Shown here piece by piece: positions 51,300 through 58,962 of a DNA stretch of 64,000 nucleotides. Source of the stretch: Solwaraspora sp. WMMD406 (GTDB lineage: Bacteria; Actinomycetota; Actinomycetes; Mycobacteriales; Micromonosporaceae); the NCBI RefSeq assembly GCF_029626025.1, contig NZ_JARUBF010000001.1, positions 2,418,001-2,482,000 on the forward strand. The letters are read 5' to 3'. The notes beneath the pieces are model-generated. The model was not told where the DNA came from and ran no database searches. It was given only the letters and a program-made list of their open reading frames with translations. The position numbers were made by a program, and so were the translations under genes. Numbering within the stretch: the stretch's first letter is position 1; each line of letters opens with the position of its first letter.

Positions 51300-51746
51300 G
51301 TGGCGACCGGCCTGACCCACGCCCGATGGACGCACGTGGCACTGCCCACCGGCGACCTCGACAAGGCCATCTCGTTCTACACCTCGCTCACCCCGCTGGT
51401 GGTGGTCGAGCGGTTCGCCGACGCCGACGGTGAAAGCGTCTGGCTCTCCAACGACAAGCAGGTCGAGACGCCGTTCGTGCTGGTGCTGGTGTCGTTCAAC
51501 AAGGACAAGGGCGGCCAGCTCGGGCTGCTGCACCCGTTCGCGCACATCGGCATCGAGGTGCCGAACCGCTCCGACGTCGACGAGATCGCCGATCGCGCCC
51601 GCGAGCTGGGCTGCCTGCACTGGGAGCCCCGGCAGATGCCGCCGCCGGTCGGCTACATCTGCGCGTTGAAGGACCCGGACGGCAACGTCATCGAGATCTC
51701 CCACGACCAGCAGGTGTTCGACACCGTACGGCGGCTGTGGGCCTGA
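51300..51746 (+). CDS. VOC-family (glyoxalase/dioxygenase fold) protein
   Basis: A 148-residue single-domain VOC protein. The beta-alpha-beta-beta-beta repeats are seen in THARWTHVALPTGDLDKAIS and GLLHPFAHIGIEVPNRSDVD, with metal-ligand-like His in WTHVAL, AHIGIEV and the Glu of GNVIEIS. The GTG at 51300 has GGAGG five bases upstream. The end overlaps the next gene by 10 bp, so the pair is co-translated. The family includes glyoxalases, extradiol dioxygenases and resistance proteins. Its role here is unknown. Confidence 0.87.
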   Translation: MATGLTHARWTHVALPTGDLDKAISFYTSLTPLVVVERFADADGESVWLSNDKQVETPFVLVLVSFNKDKGGQLGLLHPFAHIGIEVPNRSDVDEIADRARELGCLHWEPRQMPPPVGYICALKDPDGNVIEISHDQQVFDTVRRLWA

Positions 51747-52144
51747 CCGACGAGCGCACCCGCGAGGCGGTGCTGCGCTACCTGGCCGCGCTCAACGCGC
51801 GGGACGCCGACGCGGTCGCCGGCTGCGTCAGCGTCGGCTTCGTCAACGAGCACACCGCCGCGTTGGGGCGTACCGTCACCGGCCGGGCCACGTACCGGGC
51901 CCGACTGGACGGGTTCCTGGCCGAGTTTGCCGACCTGCGCTACGAGGTCGAGGAGCTGCTGGTCGACGCCGACCGGGCGGCGGTGGCGTACCGGATGTCG
52001 TTCCGGCTGGTGTCGGCCGGCAAGGCACCGGTACGCATCCGGGGCATGTTCCGCTTCCGGGTGGACGTCGACGGGCTGATCGCGCATCGGGTCGACTACT
52101 GGGACAGCGCCGAGGTGCACCGGCAGATCGCCGCCGCCAGCTGA
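51737..52144 (+). CDS. SnoaL/NTF2-like protein
   Basis: A 135-residue protein of the NTF2-like superfamily. AVLRYLAALNARDADAVAGC is the first helix pair, and FRFRVDVDGLIAHRVDYWDS is the typical late strand. The fold forms a small pocket used by ketosteroid isomerase, SnoaL cyclases, dehydratases or plain binding proteins. The GTG overlaps the VOC gene. The catalytic residues cannot be assigned by sequence alone. Confidence 0.82.
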   Translation: MGLTDERTREAVLRYLAALNARDADAVAGCVSVGFVNEHTAALGRTVTGRATYRARLDGFLAEFADLRYEVEELLVDADRAAVAYRMSFRLVSAGKAPVRIRGMFRFRVDVDGLIAHRVDYWDSAEVHRQIAAAS

Positions 52145-52174
52145 TCCCGGCCCGGGGGTGGGTAGAGTGGCGCC

Positions 52175-52954
52175 GTGGTGGTCACGGGGCGACCGGCGAG
52201 CGCGACCGACGAGGTGACCGGCGACGGGCCGGCCATCCAGACGGTGCAGCGCGCCGCGACGATCCTGCGGGCGTTCACCGTCGAGCGACCCCGGCTCACC
52301 CTGGCCGAGCTCACCGCTGATCTGGCCATCAGCCGGGCCACCGCGCACCGGTACGCGCGGGCGTTGCGGGCCGCCAACCTGTTGCGCTTCGACGTCGCTA
52401 CCGCCACCTACACTCTCGGCCCGCAGATCCTGGCGATGGAGGCGGCGGCCCGCGCCGCGCTGCCGATCGTCACCGCAGCCGAGCCTTATCTTGATCGGCT
52501 GACCCGGGCGACCAATCTGACGTCGGTGCTCAGCGTCTGGAACGGCGAGGCGCCGACGGTGGTCCGCTGCATGGACAACACCAGCGGCGACGTCCGGCTC
52601 AGCGTCCGTACCGGCTCGCCGTTGGACCTGACCCGGTCGGCGCAGGGCCGGGTCTTCTGCGCGTTCCTGCCGCCGGGGGAGAACCCGGTGGTGGCCCGGC
52701 AGTTGCGGTTGTCGGCCGCGCTGCGGGAGGTGGTCGCGCAGGTCCGCCGGGACGGCGTCGCGGTCAACTCGCCGGAGGATTTCGGGGTACGGGTGATCGC
52801 CGCCCCGGTGTTCGAACGGACCCAGGTGGTGGCCGCGCTCGCGGTGCTGGGCACCAGTGTGGCGTTGGGCGGCGCGGCGGAGACCGCCGCGGCGGACACG
52901 CTGCGGCGGTTGTCCGGTGAGCTGTCCGAGGCGCTCGGCGCGATCGCCGGTTAG
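52175..52954 (+). CDS. IclR-family regulator 1
   Basis: A 259-residue regulator. The N-terminal winged HTH begins IQTVQRAATILRAFTVERPR and continues LTLAELTADLAISRATAHRY. The C-terminal effector domain contains SAQGRVFCAFLPPGENP and VIAAPVFERTQVVAALAV. It is a clear paralogue of the IclR protein on the opposite strand at 52971. They are convergent, only 16 bp apart. The GTG at 52175 is used; a GTG at 52178 is equivalent. One of the two is the best candidate for binding the six-site operator. IclR proteins usually respond to aromatic or small organic acids. Confidence 0.9.
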   Translation: MVVTGRPASATDEVTGDGPAIQTVQRAATILRAFTVERPRLTLAELTADLAISRATAHRYARALRAANLLRFDVATATYTLGPQILAMEAAARAALPIVTAAEPYLDRLTRATNLTSVLSVWNGEAPTVVRCMDNTSGDVRLSVRTGSPLDLTRSAQGRVFCAFLPPGENPVVARQLRLSAALREVVAQVRRDGVAVNSPEDFGVRVIAAPVFERTQVVAALAVLGTSVALGGAAETAAADTLRRLSGELSEALGAIAG

Positions 52955-52970
52955 CTGGCGCGACATCCGG

Positions 52971-53831
52971 TCAGCGGCTGCCGTTGCCGTTGCCGCCCTG
53001 ACCCCGGCCGCTGCCCTGGCTCCGGCCGTTGCCGTTGCCGTCCGGACCGCCGGCGACGCTGCCCAGCTCGGCGGTGACCACGCCGGCGGTCCGTTGCAGG
53101 GCGGCGGCCAGCGGGCTGTCCGTACCCTCCGGCACCGACGTGGTGGTGCCGACGATCGCCATCGCGGCGATCAGCGTCTGGCCCCGGAAGATCGGCGCGG
53201 CGATGCTGCGGACCCCGTTGACCGACGGGGTGTTGGCGGAAATGCCGGTCCGCCGGATCTTGTCGACCTCGTGGCGCAGCTCGGCCGAGGCGGCCAGGTC
53301 GGCGGCGAGTCCGGGTACGTCGTCGGCCGGCAGGAAGGCGCAGAAGACCCGGCCCTGGGCGGATTCGGTGCGCGACAGCCGGGAGCCGGTGCGGACGCTG
53401 ACCCGGATCACCCGGTCGGTGTTGTCGTCGGCGCGGACCACCACCGCCGTGTCGCCGTCCCAGACGCTGAGCACCACGGTTTCGTCGACCTCGCGGACCA
53501 GCTGCTGCATGTGCGGCCCGGCGATGCTGATCACCGGCATCGCGGCGCGGGCGGCGGCGGACAGGGTGAGGATCTGCGGGCCGAGGGAGTAGAGGCCCTC
53601 TCGTTCGTCGTAGCGCAGCAGGTTGCTCTCCCGCAGCGCTTTGGTGTAGCGGTGCGCGGTGGCCTTGCTGGTGCCGAGGCTGGCTGTCAGCTCGTTGAGG
53701 CTCAGCCGGGGGCGGGCGGCGGTGAACGCGTTGAGGATCACCGCGGCGCGCTGCACGGTCTGGATCGCCGGCGTGCTCGGCTCGACCGCCGCCGAAGGGC
53801 TCGGCTCGACCGAGGGGCTGTCATCCGCCAT
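52971..53831 (-). CDS. IclR-family regulator 2, with Gly/Asn-rich tail
   Basis: A 286-residue paralogue of the convergent IclR gene. IQTVQRAAVILNAFTAARPR opens the HTH, and SAQGRVFCAFLPADDVPG and SIAAPIFRGQTLIAAMAI lie in the effector domain. The last 25 residues (PDGNGNGRSQGSGRGQGGNG and onward) are low complexity, from short CCGTTG-type DNA repeats, and are not part of the family. Operator E lies 85 bp before the ATG at 53831, suggesting autoregulation. The upstream neighbour on the same strand is the M20-like gene, 112 bp away. Confidence 0.9.
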   Translation of the reverse strand: MADDSPSVEPSPSAAVEPSTPAIQTVQRAAVILNAFTAARPRLSLNELTASLGTSKATAHRYTKALRESNLLRYDEREGLYSLGPQILTLSAAARAAMPVISIAGPHMQQLVREVDETVVLSVWDGDTAVVVRADDNTDRVIRVSVRTGSRLSRTESAQGRVFCAFLPADDVPGLAADLAASAELRHEVDKIRRTGISANTPSVNGVRSIAAPIFRGQTLIAAMAIVGTTTSVPEGTDSPLAAALQRTAGVVTAELGSVAGGPDGNGNGRSQGSGRGQGGNGNGSR

Positions 53832-53915
53832 CTGGCTTTCCTAACGGGAGGCGGGGCACGCACGGCGGGCGAAGCGTCGGGTGGAGCGTCGAGGATGCCG
53901 TAACGTGCGCGGAGA

Positions 53916-53931
53916 ATGAGACAGCATCATG
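53916..53931 (-). promoter_or_regulatory. operator E, upstream of IclR gene 2
   Basis: ATGAGACAGCATCATG fits the six-site operator pattern. It lies 13 bp downstream of the M20-like gene stop and about 85 bp upstream of the IclR gene 2 ATG on the same strand. No convincing -35/-10 pair was found. Confidence 0.55.
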
Positions 53932-53943
53932 GCATACGGTACC

Positions 53944-55275
53944 TTACGTTGTCGATGAGCCCGAGTGCCGTACCGCCACATCGGCGTAGAGGTCGGCGAA
54001 CCGGACCAGATCCGCGACGGCGTACCGGTCGAGCCGTGGGTCGTCCGGGTCCGGCCCGCGTGACGGCGGTCCCAGCCGTACCGTGGGCACCCCGCGACCG
54101 CGCAACACCACCCCGTCGGTCGACCCGGTCCAGCCGGTGACCGGGCGGGGCGGCTCGCCGTGGGCGGCCGTCCAGGCGGCGTACGCGTGTCGGGCGATCG
54201 GCGCGTCGGCGGCGGTGGCGGCGGCCGGGTGGACCAGCCGGCCGTCGACGGTCACCGGGCAGTCCCGCAGCGGCGTACCGGCCAGCGTCTCGTCGAGCAC
54301 CGCCCGAAGCCGGGCGCGGATCTCGCCTGGATCGTCACCGGGCACGGTCACCAGGTAGAGGTGCAGCTCCAGCCGGCCCGGGAGCAGATCCGGCTTGCCG
54401 GGCGAGCCGGCGGCCACCGCGCCGATGCCGACTTCGGCGCCGACCGGCGCCGCCGGGTCGGTCCGACGGTCTGCCAGATGCCGTCGCCGGAACTCTTCCA
54501 GCGCGGCGATCACGGTGCCGAGGTGGGCGATCAGACCCCCCGGCGGTACGGCGGACTCACGGGCCAGCGCCGGATGGAAGCTGCTGGTCAGCCGTACCCG
54601 CAGGAACATCGCCCCGGGTTCGGCGGTGAGCACGCCGGCCGGGCCGGTCTTGGCCACCACCGCGGCGGCCGGCGGCGGGTGCCGGTCCAGGTGGTGGGTC
54701 ACGCCGCTGGGGGTGAGGCCGGACGGGTGGTGCCGGTGGGTGCCGGCGGCGGCCAGCAGCAGGGTCAGCCGGTGGGGACGGCCGGTGGCGCGGAGTCGGT
54801 CGGCGGCGAGGGTGAAGCCGACGAGGGCCGACGCGGCGGCGGCCCGGGCAACGCCGAGGCCGAAGCCGGTGACCAGTGCGGCGTCGTCCGGGGCGGTGGC
54901 CTGGCGCAGACCGGCGAGTTCGGCCCGGGACCCGGTGACCGGCTCGTCGGCGTCGGGGTCGCCGGTGAGCGAGGTGTCGAGGTGGGAGTAGATCAGCAGT
55001 TCCGGCGCGTCACCGAGGTGTGCGGTGGCGAGCAGGTTCGCGGCGTTTGGGGCCTCGGCGGTGGCGGGTAGCGGATCGACCCGCCAGGTGGATCCGGGCC
55101 AGCGGTCCGCCGCCCAGGCGGCGACCCGCTCGGCGGTGGGCCGTTCCCGCCCGTACGGGGTCGGTCCGGCGGTCAGCACCGTCAGCGCGTCGACGATCCG
55201 CTCCGGCGCGGCGACGCTCCGGCGCGGCGCGATGGCGGTCCGCTCCGGCTCCGTGCTCGTCGAGTCCTCGCTCAT
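53944..55275 (-). CDS. M20-like metallopeptidase-family protein lacking most metal residues
   Basis: A 443-residue protein with the M20/carboxypeptidase-G2 outline: LLIYSHLDTSLTG carries the first H-x-D, followed by a lid-domain-like centre and a late GSTDGVVLRGRGVPTVRLGP block. The second metal segment (normally D-x-K-G) reads GFGLGVARAA, and the Glu-Glu catalytic pair (normally EEIG) reads AAAGTHRHH. The C-terminal histidine is also not obvious. It may bind one metal or be a non-catalytic homologue. The start at 55275 follows GATGAGG. An upstream ATG at 55326 would place operator F inside the coding region, so it is rejected. Confidence 0.75.
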   Translation of the reverse strand: MSEDSTSTEPERTAIAPRRSVAAPERIVDALTVLTAGPTPYGRERPTAERVAAWAADRWPGSTWRVDPLPATAEAPNAANLLATAHLGDAPELLIYSHLDTSLTGDPDADEPVTGSRAELAGLRQATAPDDAALVTGFGLGVARAAAASALVGFTLAADRLRATGRPHRLTLLLAAAGTHRHHPSGLTPSGVTHHLDRHPPPAAAVVAKTGPAGVLTAEPGAMFLRVRLTSSFHPALARESAVPPGGLIAHLGTVIAALEEFRRRHLADRRTDPAAPVGAEVGIGAVAAGSPGKPDLLPGRLELHLYLVTVPGDDPGEIRARLRAVLDETLAGTPLRDCPVTVDGRLVHPAAATAADAPIARHAYAAWTAAHGEPPRPVTGWTGSTDGVVLRGRGVPTVRLGPPSRGPDPDDPRLDRYAVADLVRFADLYADVAVRHSGSSTT

Positions 55276-55307
55276 CGCCTCATCCCACCAGTCTGGGTGA
55301 CAGTTAT

Positions 55308-55357
55308 ACAAGATGACATCTCGCATGTTGACATAGCCGGGGCATGGTCTCTAGCGT
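55308..55357 (+). promoter_or_regulatory. operator F and ferredoxin operon promoter
   Basis: ACAAGATGACATCTCG (55308-55323) belongs to the operator set. Five bases further lies TTGACA (55328-55333), then 18 bp, then TAGCGT (55352-55357), a good sigma-70-like promoter about 105 bp before the ferredoxin ATG. The same site lies 33 bp upstream of the divergent M20-like gene. The arrangement (operator directly upstream of the -35) equals that at operator A. Confidence 0.7.
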
Positions 55358-55461
55358 GACGGGACATCAAGAGGTCACCCGCCCGTCTCGATAAGCGCAG
55401 GTCGCAGGGGGGTCAGGCCTAGGCAGGCCGGACGACGGCCGACTGCGACGCAGGAGGACCG

Positions 55462-55773
55462 ATGACCTACGTGGTCACCGACGAATGTGTGGACGTGCAG
55501 GACCGCTCGTGCGTCGAGGAATGCCCCGTGGACTGCATCTACGAGGGCGACCGGATGATGTACATCAACCCGGACGAGTGCGTCGACTGCGGCCGCTGCG
55601 AACCGGTCTGCCCGGTCACCTCGATCTTCCACCTGGACGACCTGCCCGCCGACCAGGCCCACTTCGGCCCGATCAACGCCGAGTTCTTCACTGAGATCGG
55701 CACCCCCGGCGGGGCTCGCAAGATCGGCCGGGTCGGCCACGACCACCCGGCCGTCGGCGGGAGCGCCGGCTGA
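55462..55773 (+). CDS. fdxA: 7Fe/8Fe-type ferredoxin (FdxA-like)
   Basis: A 103-residue ferredoxin. CVDVQDRSCVEECPVDCIYE holds the first cluster motif (with the spacing of the actinobacterial 3Fe-4S/4Fe-4S type), and DECVDCGRCEPVCPVTSI is the second, complete C-x2-C-x2-C-x3-CP site. AGGAGG lies four bases before the ATG. The stop overlaps the start of the ferredoxin reductase gene. It may deliver electrons to the Rieske oxygenase at the left edge or to another oxygenase. The P450 at 34327 has its own redox domains and should not need it. Confidence 0.93.
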   Translation: MTYVVTDECVDVQDRSCVEECPVDCIYEGDRMMYINPDECVDCGRCEPVCPVTSIFHLDDLPADQAHFGPINAEFFTEIGTPGGARKIGRVGHDHPAVGGSAG

Positions 55774-56753
55774 TGACCGTCGAGCACGACGTCGACCTCG
55801 CCATCGTCGGCGCCGGCCCGACCGGGCTCTACGCCGCCTACTACGCCGGCTTCCGAGGCATGACCGTAGCGATCGTCGACTCCCTGCCCGAACCCGGTGG
55901 GCAGATCGCCGCCCTCTACCCGGAGAAAGACATCTTCGACATCGCCGGCCTGCCGGCGATCAAAGGACAGCAGCTCGTCGACGCCCTGCTCACCCAGGCC
56001 GCCACCGCCAAACCCGCCTTCGTGCTGGGCGAGAGCGCCGTGGAGCTGACCAACGCCGACGACCACGTCCGGATCGGCACCGATGCCGGCAGCCAGGTCC
56101 GCGCCAAAGCGGCCCTGCTGACCGCCGGCATCGGCACGTTCACCCCCCGCGAGCTGCCGGTCGGCTCCGACTACCTCGGTCGCGGACTGCGCTACTTCGT
56201 GCCCCGGCTGGAGGAACTAGCCGGCCAGGACGTCGTGGTCGTCGGCGGCGGCGACTCCGCCGTCGACTGGGCGCTGGCCTTGGAGCCGTACGCCACCAGC
56301 GTCACCCTGGTGCACCGCCGGCCGCAGTTCCGCGCCCACGAACGCAGCGTCGAGCAACTGCACGCCTCGACCGTGCGAATCGTCACCCCGTACGAGGTCA
56401 GTGGCATCGCCGGCGACCCGCAGCTGACCTCGGTCACCATCAGTGAGGTACGCGGTGACGGGCGCGAGGAACTGCCCGCTCAGGCGGTGGTCGCCGCCCT
56501 CGGCTTCATCGCCGACCTCGGCCCGATGCAACAGTGGGGGCTGGAGATGACCAACCGGCACATCGCCGTCGACCGGTCGATGCGGACCAACCTGCCCCGG
56601 GTCTTCGCCGCCGGCGACGTCACCGACTACCCCGGCAAGGTACGGCTGATCTCGGTCGGCTTCGGCGAGGCCGCCGCCGCCGTGAACAACCTGGCGCCAC
56701 TTGTCGACCCGGCGTTGAGCACCGTTCCCGGCCACTCCTCGGACGCCGCGTGA
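55773..56753 (+). CDS. ferredoxin-NADP+ reductase, thioredoxin-reductase-like
   Basis: A 326-residue FAD/NAD(P) flavoprotein. LAIVGAGPTGLYAAYYAGFR binds FAD, VVVVGGGDSAVDWALAL binds NADP, and FAAGDVTDYPGKVRLISVGF is the C-terminal FAD site. The redox-active CxxC of thioredoxin reductase is absent, which defines the YumC/ONFR-type ferredoxin reductases. The ATG shares a base with the ferredoxin stop. The natural partner is the ferredoxin just before it. The next gene starts inside its stop. Confidence 0.92.
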   Translation: MTVEHDVDLAIVGAGPTGLYAAYYAGFRGMTVAIVDSLPEPGGQIAALYPEKDIFDIAGLPAIKGQQLVDALLTQAATAKPAFVLGESAVELTNADDHVRIGTDAGSQVRAKAALLTAGIGTFTPRELPVGSDYLGRGLRYFVPRLEELAGQDVVVVGGGDSAVDWALALEPYATSVTLVHRRPQFRAHERSVEQLHASTVRIVTPYEVSGIAGDPQLTSVTISEVRGDGREELPAQAVVAALGFIADLGPMQQWGLEMTNRHIAVDRSMRTNLPRVFAAGDVTDYPGKVRLISVGFGEAAAAVNNLAPLVDPALSTVPGHSSDAA

Positions 56754-57766
56754 GCGCCCCGGCCGCCGACGCCCGGCGCAACCCTGACAGCGTCCCGGCC
56801 GCCGACGCCCGGCGCACCCCCGACAGCGCCCCGAACGCCGACGCCGAGGCGGCGGCCGGGCCTCATCTGCTCGCCACCCGGCGCGGCCTGGCCCGGGTCT
56901 GCGGCGACGGCACCGCCGAACTGCTCGACCTGCCGTACCGGGACGTGGCCGAGCTGCTGCGGGCCGGTGCCGGGCTCGCTCCGGCCGCCGCCGCGCCGGC
57001 CCGCGACCGGCTGCCGCTGGACACCATCACCGCCGAGCTGGTCGCCCCGCTGGGCAGCACCCGGGCGGTCTGGGGAGTCGGCCTCAACTACCACTGCAAG
57101 GCCCGGGTCGCCGGCCGGGCCGCCCCCACCGAACCGGTGCTCTACCTCAAGTCGGCCAGCGCCGGCTCCGGCCCGGACGCCACCGTCGCGCTGCCCGACT
57201 CGGTCAGCGCCCAACCCGACTACGAGGGCGAGATCGCCCTGGTCATCGGGGCACGGATGCACCGTACGCCGGCCGAACAGGCCTGGTCGCACGTTGCCGC
57301 GATCACCGCCGCCAACGACCTGACCGCCCGGGACGTGATGGCCGCCTCGGCCAACCCGACGCTGGCCAAGAGCTTCCCCGGGTACGGCGCGCTCGGTGCC
57401 TCGGTGCTCGACATCGCCGCCGTCGCCGACCGCGACGCCATCCCGGTACGGACCACGGTCAACGGCGAGGTACGCCAGGACGCCACCAGCGCCGACCTGA
57501 TCTTCCCGGTGCCGCAGCTGCTCGCCTGGATCACCCGGTACGTGATCCTGGAACCGGGCGACGTGGTGCTCACCGGCACCCCGGCCGGCACCGGCCAGGA
57601 CCGGGGCTGCTTCCTGCGCCCGGGTGACCTGGTCGAGGTCTCGGTCGGCGGGGTGCTGCCCCTGCGTACCCGGTTCCGCGCCGAATCGTCCGCCGACCAG
57701 CCCGACGGGAGATCCCACGCGGTGCCGCCGTCCGCTCCTTCGCACAGAAAGTCCGCTGACCGATGA
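56750..57766 (+). CDS. fumarylacetoacetate-hydrolase-family protein
   Basis: A 338-residue FAH-fold protein. VWGVGLNYHCKARVAGRAAP begins the catalytic domain, PDYEGEIALVIGARM has the E-x-E metal ligands, and VVLTGTPAGTG is the conserved end. The family cleaves C-C bonds of oxo acids or acts as hydratase/decarboxylase in aromatic breakdown. The first 35 residues come from a 36-bp tandem repeat and are not conserved. The GTG overlaps the ferredoxin reductase stop, and the stop overlaps the next ATG. Confidence 0.9.
   Translation: MSAPAADARRNPDSVPAADARRTPDSAPNADAEAAAGPHLLATRRGLARVCGDGTAELLDLPYRDVAELLRAGAGLAPAAAAPARDRLPLDTITAELVAPLGSTRAVWGVGLNYHCKARVAGRAAPTEPVLYLKSASAGSGPDATVALPDSVSAQPDYEGEIALVIGARMHRTPAEQAWSHVAAITAANDLTARDVMAASANPTLAKSFPGYGALGASVLDIAAVADRDAIPVRTTVNGEVRQDATSADLIFPVPQLLAWITRYVILEPGDVVLTGTPAGTGQDRGCFLRPGDLVEVSVGGVLPLRTRFRAESSADQPDGRSHAVPPSAPSHRKSADR
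56754..56850 (+). repeat. 36-bp tandem repeat at the FAH gene 5' end
   Basis: The unit with CCGGCCGCCGACGCCCGGCG starts at 56759 and again at 56795, followed by a third, diverged copy. It codes APAADARRNPDS, VPAADARRTPDS and a decayed third dodecapeptide. As for the other arrays, the period is a multiple of three. Confidence 0.8.
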
Positions 57767-58950
57767 CTGACAACGCTCCCCGCTACGACCTGGTGCTGGC
57801 CGGTGGTGAGGTGTTCGACGCCGCCACCGGGGCCAGCCAGATCGCCGACGTCGCGGTGACCGGCGACCGGATCGCCCGGATCGCTCCCGGCCTCGCCACC
57901 GACGCCCGCGAGGTGATCGACTGCGCCGGCCGGTACGTGCTGCCCGGCCTGGTCGAGGGGCACACCCACATCTTCGCCGAGGTGTCCAAGGTGGGTGCCC
58001 CGCCGGACGAGGCGCACCTGCACCGGGGTGTCGTCGCCGCCTGCGACGCCGGCACCGTCGGTGCCTCCACCTTCGCCGCCTTCGAACGCTACGTGGCCGC
58101 CCCGGCGCGGATGCGGCTGGTCAACTTCCTCAACGTCAGCGTGCTCGGGCTGATCGACTTCCGGTTCGGCGAGCTGATGAACCCGGACACCCTGGTGATC
58201 GAGGACGCCCTGGCGGTCGCCGCCGACAACCCGCACCGGGTCCGGGGCTTCAAGATCCGGCTCTCCGAGGACGTCGTCGGGCACCACTGGCGGCCACTGC
58301 TCAAACGCTCCCTGGAGCTGTCCGCCGACGCCGACCTGCCGCTGATGATCCACATCGGGGAGACCCCGGAGCCGCTGCCGGCCGTGCTGGAGATGCTGCG
58401 TCCCGGCGACGTCGTCGCGCACTGCTATACCGGCAAGCCGTACGGCATCATGGCCGACGGCAGGGTGCTGCCCGAGGTGTACGCGGCCCGCGACCGCGGC
58501 GTGCTGTTCGAGTCGGCGCACGGCAAGAGCAACCTGAGCTTCACGGTCGCCGAGCCGGCGATCGCGCAGGGCTTCTACCCCGACGTGATCACCTCCGACA
58601 CCTCGGCCCGCAACTGGCGCGGCCCGGTGTTCGACCTGGTCACCAGCATGGCCAAGCTGCGGGCACTGGGCATGACCATGGCGCAGATCGTGCCCCGGGT
58701 GACCAGCGCCCCGGCCCGGCTGACCGGCCTGGACGCCGAAGGCTACGGCAGCCTGGTCGAAGGCGGCCCGGCACACGTCACGGTGCTCGCCGACGCCGAC
58801 GAGGCGGTGCTGCCCGACGCGGCCGGCAACCAGATCACCGCGCCCCGGCTGGAGCCGGACGTGGTGCTGCTCGCCGGTGAGCGGGTGCCGACCGTACCGT
58901 GGCGCGGCCTGCCCGCCGGCCAGGCGGGCGCTACCGGCCGGGCCGGCTGA
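57763..58950 (+). CDS. amidohydrolase/deacetylase-family metallohydrolase
   Basis: A 395-residue cyclic-amidohydrolase-fold protein. LPGLVEGHTHIFAEVSKVGA has the H-x-H metal site, VRGFKIRLSEDVVG contains the bridging lysine candidate, and LMIHIGETPEP, VVAHCYTGKPYG and VITSDTSARNW give the later ligands. It resembles the PhpE/deacetylase branch that includes dihydroorotase-like and N-acyl-amino-acid hydrolases. The ATG overlaps the FAH stop. The operon context predicts an amide or ring hydrolysis step upstream of C-C cleavage. Confidence 0.9.
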   Translation: MTDNAPRYDLVLAGGEVFDAATGASQIADVAVTGDRIARIAPGLATDAREVIDCAGRYVLPGLVEGHTHIFAEVSKVGAPPDEAHLHRGVVAACDAGTVGASTFAAFERYVAAPARMRLVNFLNVSVLGLIDFRFGELMNPDTLVIEDALAVAADNPHRVRGFKIRLSEDVVGHHWRPLLKRSLELSADADLPLMIHIGETPEPLPAVLEMLRPGDVVAHCYTGKPYGIMADGRVLPEVYAARDRGVLFESAHGKSNLSFTVAEPAIAQGFYPDVITSDTSARNWRGPVFDLVTSMAKLRALGMTMAQIVPRVTSAPARLTGLDAEGYGSLVEGGPAHVTVLADADEAVLPDAAGNQITAPRLEPDVVLLAGERVPTVPWRGLPAGQAGATGRAG

Positions 58951-58962
58951 GGTCGGACACTG

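Noticed and set aside
55276-55326. Longer M20-like protein starting at the ATG at 55326
   Set aside because: The extra residues would be encoded by operator F itself and do not resemble the family. The ATG at 55275 is a better start.
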